Shown here piece by piece: positions 60,296 through 64,000 of a stretch of DNA of 64,000 nucleotides. Each line of letters starts with the position of its first letter. Position 1 is the first letter of the stretch. Made by a program: the position numbers and the translations under genes. Source of the stretch: Geovibrio thiophilus (GTDB lineage Bacteria > Chrysiogenota > Deferribacteres > Deferribacterales > Geovibrionaceae); NCBI RefSeq assembly GCF_004087915.1, contig NZ_CP035108.1, positions 744,001 to 808,000 on the forward strand, given 5' to 3'. The notes below the pieces were generated by a model. It was not told where the DNA came from, did not search any database, and saw only the letters and a program-made list of their open reading frames with translations.

Positions 60296-61546
60296 TTAAC
60301 TGCCCTGAAGCACCTGCTGTTCCGCCATCCACTCAAAGCTGGCGTATTTTATTTCACTCACCTCATTGACAGTTAATCTGAACTCTGCCAGAAGTTCTCT
60401 GTTGACGGCTGCCGAGCGGTCGTCCGACGTTTCTATCAGTCTGAGCAGCCTGCCCAGTCTGCCTTCTCTTTTTTCTATGGCGTCCTTTATTGTTCCTTCA
60501 ATATTCAGCGAACTCATAAGCTCTGAGGCGGATATGCCGAAAATTGCGTCCAGCATGGATATTAGTCCTGTGAAATAGGCGTCTCCGGCTATTCCTGAGT
60601 TTTCTCCGTATACTCTGGCGGCGAGGAGCTCCATGGCTCTTGCCCGAAGAAGAACAGTCTCCAGCAGCGGGCTTCGCCTGTTCTCCTTGTTCTTTGAGGC
60701 GTAAAGCATGATTATCAGCCACTTCTGGAGCTGCTGCCTGCCGAGAAGGCTTATGGCGTGGCGTATGGAGCGCACTTCGGAGCGTATGAAGAATGATGAG
60801 GAATTGATCATCTTCAGCAGCTTCAGACTGAATTCCGGCTGAAGTTTAAACTCGGTTTCTATTTTATCCAGCGTGCTGTCACTGCCCAACAGGTTGAGCA
60901 GCTTCAGTATCGACAGTTTGGACGGTTCAATGGCGGATTTGGAAATGATGTTGGGACGGGCGAAATAATAGCCCTGAAAAAGCTCGAATCCGGCGTCCAG
61001 CGCCATAGTGTAGCTTTCCTGAGTTTCGACTTTCTCTGCCAGAAGCTTTGCCGGATATTTTTTGAGTTCCCGGGTTTTGTAGCGTATGTCATTGTCGCTT
61101 GAGAGGGTGAAGTCAACCTTGATATAGTCTGTCAGCGGAAAAAGAGGGGTGAACATAAGCATATATTCATCTGAAAAAAACAGATCATCCAGAGCGAAGC
61201 GGTAGCCCTTTTCCCTGTATTTCCTGATTCTCTCTATCAGTGCCTTGGAAACCACTGTATTTTCTATTATCTCAAATACGAGATTTTCCGGAGGAAGGAC
61301 GTCAAGTATATCCTGCATGAGGATATTTTCATTTATGTTAATAAATCCGTCTTTCCCGCCGAGGAGCTTTTCAAGACCGAAGTTCTGCACCATATTCACC
61401 AGAACTCTTGCCGTGGCGCTTGTATTATCCGCTATAACGGCTGAAGATTCACCGGGATTGCGGAACAGCAGCTCATAGCCGTGCGTGAAGCCGTCTCTGG
61501 TGAGAATAGGCTGACGACCCAGTATAAGTTCTTCATAATTCATCAA
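60296..61546 (-). CDS. EAL/HDOD signalling protein (YuxH-like)
   Basis: A 416-residue protein. N-terminal EAL-like domain (~1-205): LILGRQPILTRDG, HGYELLFRNP (ELL in place of the catalytic EAL, as in YuxH-type proteins) and YIKVDFTLSSDND, so c-di-GMP hydrolysis is doubtful. C-terminal HDOD domain (~210-410): LKLLKMINSSSFFIRSEVRSIRHAISLLGRQQLQKWL, an HD-related fold without the HD pair. It likely binds signals rather than degrading them. It is transcribed alone, before a 330-base gap. Confidence 0.9.
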   Translation of the reverse strand: MMNYEELILGRQPILTRDGFTHGYELLFRNPGESSAVIADNTSATARVLVNMVQNFGLEKLLGGKDGFININENILMQDILDVLPPENLVFEIIENTVVSKALIERIRKYREKGYRFALDDLFFSDEYMLMFTPLFPLTDYIKVDFTLSSDNDIRYKTRELKKYPAKLLAEKVETQESYTMALDAGFELFQGYYFARPNIISKSAIEPSKLSILKLLNLLGSDSTLDKIETEFKLQPEFSLKLLKMINSSSFFIRSEVRSIRHAISLLGRQQLQKWLIIMLYASKNKENRRSPLLETVLLRARAMELLAARVYGENSGIAGDAYFTGLISMLDAIFGISASELMSSLNIEGTIKDAIEKREGRLGRLLRLIETSDDRSAAVNRELLAEFRLTVNEVSEIKYASFEWMAEQQVLQGS

Positions 61547-61874
61547 CAGTATCCTTAGCTTGTGTTTTATGAGTAAAAATATAGTCTCCGTAACAAATAC
61601 CGAAAGGTGAATTTAATTTTTTGATAAAATATTATGCAGGTTTTTGTTATATCCGCTTTCGGCAGGCTTTTGAGCATTTATCACAATGGATTATAGCAAC
61701 AAAGTTGACTGTTTATCAATAATATAATTCGGATGATTCCGGTAAGAATTGCGCCCATTTATGAGCTGACGATTATTATATTTTTAAATAATAATCGTTT
61801 TAACAAGAAGTTGACAAACTTAAGTATTGCAGTTTGTGCCCGTATGTCCTATTCATTTATAAAAGGAGATTTCT
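61547..61874. other. Intergenic region with long palindrome
   Basis: No gene. A perfect 11-bp inverted repeat, ACGATTATTAT (61769-61779) and ATAATAATCGT (61788-61798), is followed by TTTTAAC. TTGACA occurs at 61811-61816. These features could give a terminator and a promoter for the hemolysin III gene; the AAGGAG ribosome binding site is 10 bases before its ATG. Confidence 0.5.
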
Positions 61875-62519
61875 ATGAGGGTAAAAGATCCTGTAAGCGG
61901 TTTTTCTCATCTGGTCGGGGCATTGATGTCCGTTGCCGCTCTGAGTGTTCTTGTGGCACTCGCCGCCATGAACGCAACAGCTTGGCACATAGTGTCTTTT
62001 TCTGTTTACGGCTCTGCGATGATACTCCTCTACGCTGCCAGCGCCGCATATCACCTCATCCCGCTGAATGAGCGGGGAACACGCATCCTTAAAAAAATAG
62101 ATCACGTGATGATCTTTATGATGATAGCCGGAACCTATACTCCTTTCTGCCTTGTGCCGCTCAGGGGAGGCTGGGGATGGACAATTTTCGGTATAGTGTG
62201 GGGCTTCGCGGTAGTGGGAATCTTCTTTAAGCTCTTCTATATCCATGCGCCGAGATTTCTTTCGACAAGCATATATCTCGCCATGGGCTGGATAAGCATA
62301 GTGGCTATCTACCCCATTGTGAAGAACATTCCCACCGGCGGAGTCATATGGCTTGCCGCAGGCGGAGTGCTTTACAGCATGGGTGCGGTGATCTACGCAC
62401 TGAAAAAACCTAACCCGTGGCCCGGTGTTTTCGGCTTCCATGAAATCTGGCATATCTTTGTTCTTGCTGGAAGTTTCAGTCATTTTATGGTAATGCTTTT
62501 ATACATCCTCAACCTTTAG
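61875..62519 (+). CDS. Hemolysin III/YqfA-family membrane protein (PAQR)
   Basis: A 214-residue seven-helix protein. Family motifs are DPVSGFSHLVGAL, YAASAAYHL, KKIDHVMIFMMIAGTYTPFC and FGFHEIWHIFVLAGSFSHF, with three conserved His that form the zinc site of adiponectin-receptor-like proteins. The bacterial members are linked to membrane fluidity and a ceramidase-like activity is proposed, but evidence is thin; early hemolysin naming is historical. SD AAAGGAG is about 9 bases upstream of the ATG. It ends 197 bases before the cold shock gene. Confidence 0.92.
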   Translation: MRVKDPVSGFSHLVGALMSVAALSVLVALAAMNATAWHIVSFSVYGSAMILLYAASAAYHLIPLNERGTRILKKIDHVMIFMMIAGTYTPFCLVPLRGGWGWTIFGIVWGFAVVGIFFKLFYIHAPRFLSTSIYLAMGWISIVAIYPIVKNIPTGGVIWLAAGGVLYSMGAVIYALKKPNPWPGVFGFHEIWHIFVLAGSFSHFMVMLLYILNL

Positions 62520-62715
62520 CTTTAAAATTATTTTCTAAAATCGTAAAAAAAAGATTCTTTTTTTTGCAAATTAGGGTATTATAAAATTAGAGCAAAGAGT
62601 ACAGTTTAGTTACCAGACGAGTACGAGTCGAGCATAATCACCGATTATCTAAGGCAAGTTGAACTGGAAGTTTCAAAACTGTAGTTCTTTTACTACTTTT
62701 AACAGGAGACTATTC
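62520..62715 (+). promoter_or_regulatory. Long 5' leader of cold shock gene
   Basis: About 150-190 bases with no gene between hemolysin III and the csp start. The segment 62590-62715 is unusually GC-balanced compared with the AT-rich stretch before it and has small complementary pieces (GTACAGTTTAG, AACTGTAGTTC). Long structured leaders that unfold at low temperature are known for csp genes. I could not define the promoter. Confidence 0.45.
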
Positions 62716-62916
62716 ATGCAAGAAGGAACTGTAAAATGGTTCAATGAGACTAAGGGCTACGGCTTCATAGCCAAAGATGACGGTGACGACATTTTCGTAC
62801 ACGTAAGCGCAATCGCTAAAGCAGGCTTCAAAACCCTTGAAGAAGGCGAAAGAGTTAAATTCGATGTTGAAAAAACTCCCAAAGGTCTTGCCGCTGTTAA
62901 CGTTGTTACTGCGTAA
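62716..62916 (+). CDS. Cold shock domain protein (CspA family)
   Basis: A 66-residue single CSD protein: [15 protein letters not shown] (RNP1) and DIFVHVSAI (RNP2), the beta-barrel RNA-binding surface that melts RNA structure at low temperature and aids translation. The ATG at 62716 is preceded by AACAGGAGA about 7 bases upstream; the upstream frame adds 19 unrelated residues. Its terminator is very strong and the leader is long, which fits a highly expressed csp gene. Confidence 0.96.
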   Translation: MQEGTVKWFNETKGYGFIAKDDGDDIFVHVSAIAKAGFKTLEEGERVKFDVEKTPKGLAAVNVVTA

Positions 62917-63367
62917 GCTTTAGGAAACAATAACAGAATATTAAGCCCGTCCGGTTTTCCGGACGGGCTTTCTTTTTGCATTTTTTTATCTCCATAGACT
63001 GATAATAACTCCGAAAATCTTCTCCGGTATGCTTATTTTAATCACTCCTAACCCTTTCCTTTGTGAAAGAAGCAAACTGATTTTGTAGTAGAACACTCTC
63101 CTTTTGAAAACCGAAGCGCTTAGCTTTGACATATCCTTCACGAACTTTTTTTCATAAAATGACTTTATTGTCATTCTGCCGATCCCAGAATAATTTTTTT
63201 ATGCCTTTCCCTGAAAACTGTTTATATAATAATTGATTTTACCCATAAATGCGCTGTATGCGGCTGATTATTGAAGCAAGTGCTCAAAAAATCAGTGTGA
63301 TGTTAATGAAAATCATGATAAATTATCTCAGTGATTACGTGGTTTCTCTTAATTGGAGAGGTGGTAT
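62917..63367. other. Intergenic region after cold shock gene
   Basis: No credible gene in about 450 bases. After the terminator (62943-62977) the DNA is AT-rich, with short frames on the minus strand that have no ribosome binding site. The promoter for the lipoprotein gene should be within 63200-63350 but is not evident. Confidence 0.5.
62943..62977 (+). terminator. Terminator after cold shock gene
   Basis: AAGCCCGTCCGG (62943-62954) pairs perfectly with CCGGACGGGCTT (62959-62970) over a TTTT loop, followed by TCTTTTTG. Confidence 0.93.
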
Positions 63368-64000
63368 ATGAAAGGGCTGCACTTTATTATTCTTGCGGTA
63401 TTAATTTTGGCTGTCGGCTGCGGCGGAAACGGCAGCAGTTCCAAAGATGACTCATCGGCATATCAGGGTTATTATACAGGGGTTTACTCAAATGCTTCCG
63501 TCTCGGGAGCATGGAGTATGGCTGTTGATAAAAACGGTGACATCAGCGGGTTGGCGGAAGACAATCTTTACTCTTATATTCTTACTGGCACAGTTGATGA
63601 AGGCGGAGGCGCGGCTGTAACAGGCACAGCGGGATCGGATGCAAACGCTTTTATCAGAAGGACATTGAATTCGCCCTCGGATATTTATATTGAACTCAGT
63701 TTTATTTTTAATTTCAGTTCGGGCAATTTTACTGGAGAGTGGGCAAGAACAGACAGTCAAACTGGTTTTTTCTCTGGAACGCAGCATAATTCAAGCGGTC
63801 AGAATATAGGCAATATTCCTCCGCAGATAAGCGGAACCCCGGTAACCGGCATTACGACCGGCACTTATTACAGCTTTATTCCCATCTCTTTTGATGCCGA
63901 CGGAGATACGCTGACTTTTCATATAATTAATAAGCCGGACTGGGCATTGTTCGATAATGAAACGGGCGCTCTGACTGGAACTCCGGACAATGCCGGAGTT
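63368..64000 (+). CDS. Lipoprotein with putative Ig-like (He_PIG) domain, 3' part outside window
   Basis: At least 211 residues; the gene continues past the right edge. The N-terminus is a lipoprotein signal (MKGLHFIILAVLILAVGC, lipidated Cys18) followed by a Gly/Ser/Asp-rich linker. Residues ~35-145 hold a beta-rich segment, then from ~155 PPQISGTPVTGITTGTYYSF and FDADGDTLTFHIINKPDWALFDNETGALTGTP, the typical He_PIG/cadherin-like fold found in surface and adhesive proteins. Such domains often bind Ca2+. SD TGGAGAGG is about 6 bases upstream. Probable role: surface structure or adhesion. Full length and repeat number are unknown. Confidence 0.85.
   Translation, partial: MKGLHFIILAVLILAVGCGGNGSSSKDDSSAYQGYYTGVYSNASVSGAWSMAVDKNGDISGLAEDNLYSYILTGTVDEGGGAAVTGTAGSDANAFIRRTLNSPSDIYIELSFIFNFSSGNFTGEWARTDSQTGFFSGTQHNSSGQNIGNIPPQISGTPVTGITTGTYYSFIPISFDADGDTLTFHIINKPDWALFDNETGALTGTPDNAGV

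Noticed and set aside
62986-63174. Short minus-strand frame after the cold shock gene
   Set aside because: It has no ribosome binding site, no recognisable family, and lies in AT-rich intergenic DNA.

Overview
The window looks like chromosomal DNA of an anaerobic, motile, respiratory, non-enteric Gram-negative bacterium. The evidence is an octaheme nitrite reductase, System II cytochrome c maturation, an OmcA/MtrC-type decaheme lipoprotein, a bacteriohemerythrin, three chemoreceptors and many c-di-GMP proteins. My best guess is Deferribacterota (Geovibrio/Denitrovibrio/Seleniivibrio-like). This is inferred from the gene repertoire and was not tested by any search. I saw no rRNA, tRNA, CRISPR array, integrase or classical IS transposase.

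Layout. 1-6.2 kb: an edge-truncated C39-like protein, a DUF486 protein, a formate/nitrite channel, a DUF155 protein, a CPO-family radical SAM enzyme overlapping an HI0933-type flavoprotein, and an unrecognised 315-residue protein. 6.4-10.7 kb: a respiratory cluster of octaheme nitrite reductase, ResB and CcsB. 11-17.3 kb: exported MsrAB, GNAT, tautomerase, YgjP-like protease, a degenerate GGDEF protein, MATE exporter and REC-GGDEF. 17.3-18.5 kb: a DUF559 endonuclease-like gene fitted exactly between imperfect inverted repeats and followed by five 111-bp tandem units. 18.9-21.6 kb: a decaheme cytochrome with a good promoter and a structured leader. 21.6-31.5 kb: repeat mosaic, hemerythrin, M23 peptidase, cyclophilin, Fur-family regulator, HD-GYP, LuxR and OmpR-like regulators, a ketopantoate reductase-Nudix fusion and ClpC.

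31.7-42 kb: ACT protein, peptide deformylase, nested repeats, threonine aldolase, PAS-GGDEF, MarR divergent from a chemoreceptor, HflX (probably with an AUA start), a YchJ-like protein and an AT-rich DUF3800 gene. 42-56 kb: chemoreceptor, 3-hydroxyisobutyrate dehydrogenase-family enzyme, HD-GYP, methyltransferase, HD protein, B12/radical SAM enzyme, MFS and CorA transporters, MscS, cyclase, macro-domain protein, class I amidotransferase and CPBP protease. 56-64 kb: an apparent operon of chemoreceptor, REC-PP2C-HATPase and STAS, then EAL/HDOD, hemolysin III, a cold shock protein and an edge-truncated Ig-like lipoprotein.

How the genes work together. Nitrite ammonification, with its haem-attachment machinery and possibly the nitrite channel, forms one module. 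The decaheme lipoprotein suggests electron transfer at or across the outer membrane. Three GGDEF, two HD-GYP and one EAL/HDOD protein plus three chemoreceptors and a partner-switch module form a dense signalling layer. The most unusual structure is the DUF559 gene with its inverted repeats and gene-less tandem derivatives, which resembles an autonomous element with non-autonomous copies. Three other interspersed repeat families fill the same kind of intergenic space.
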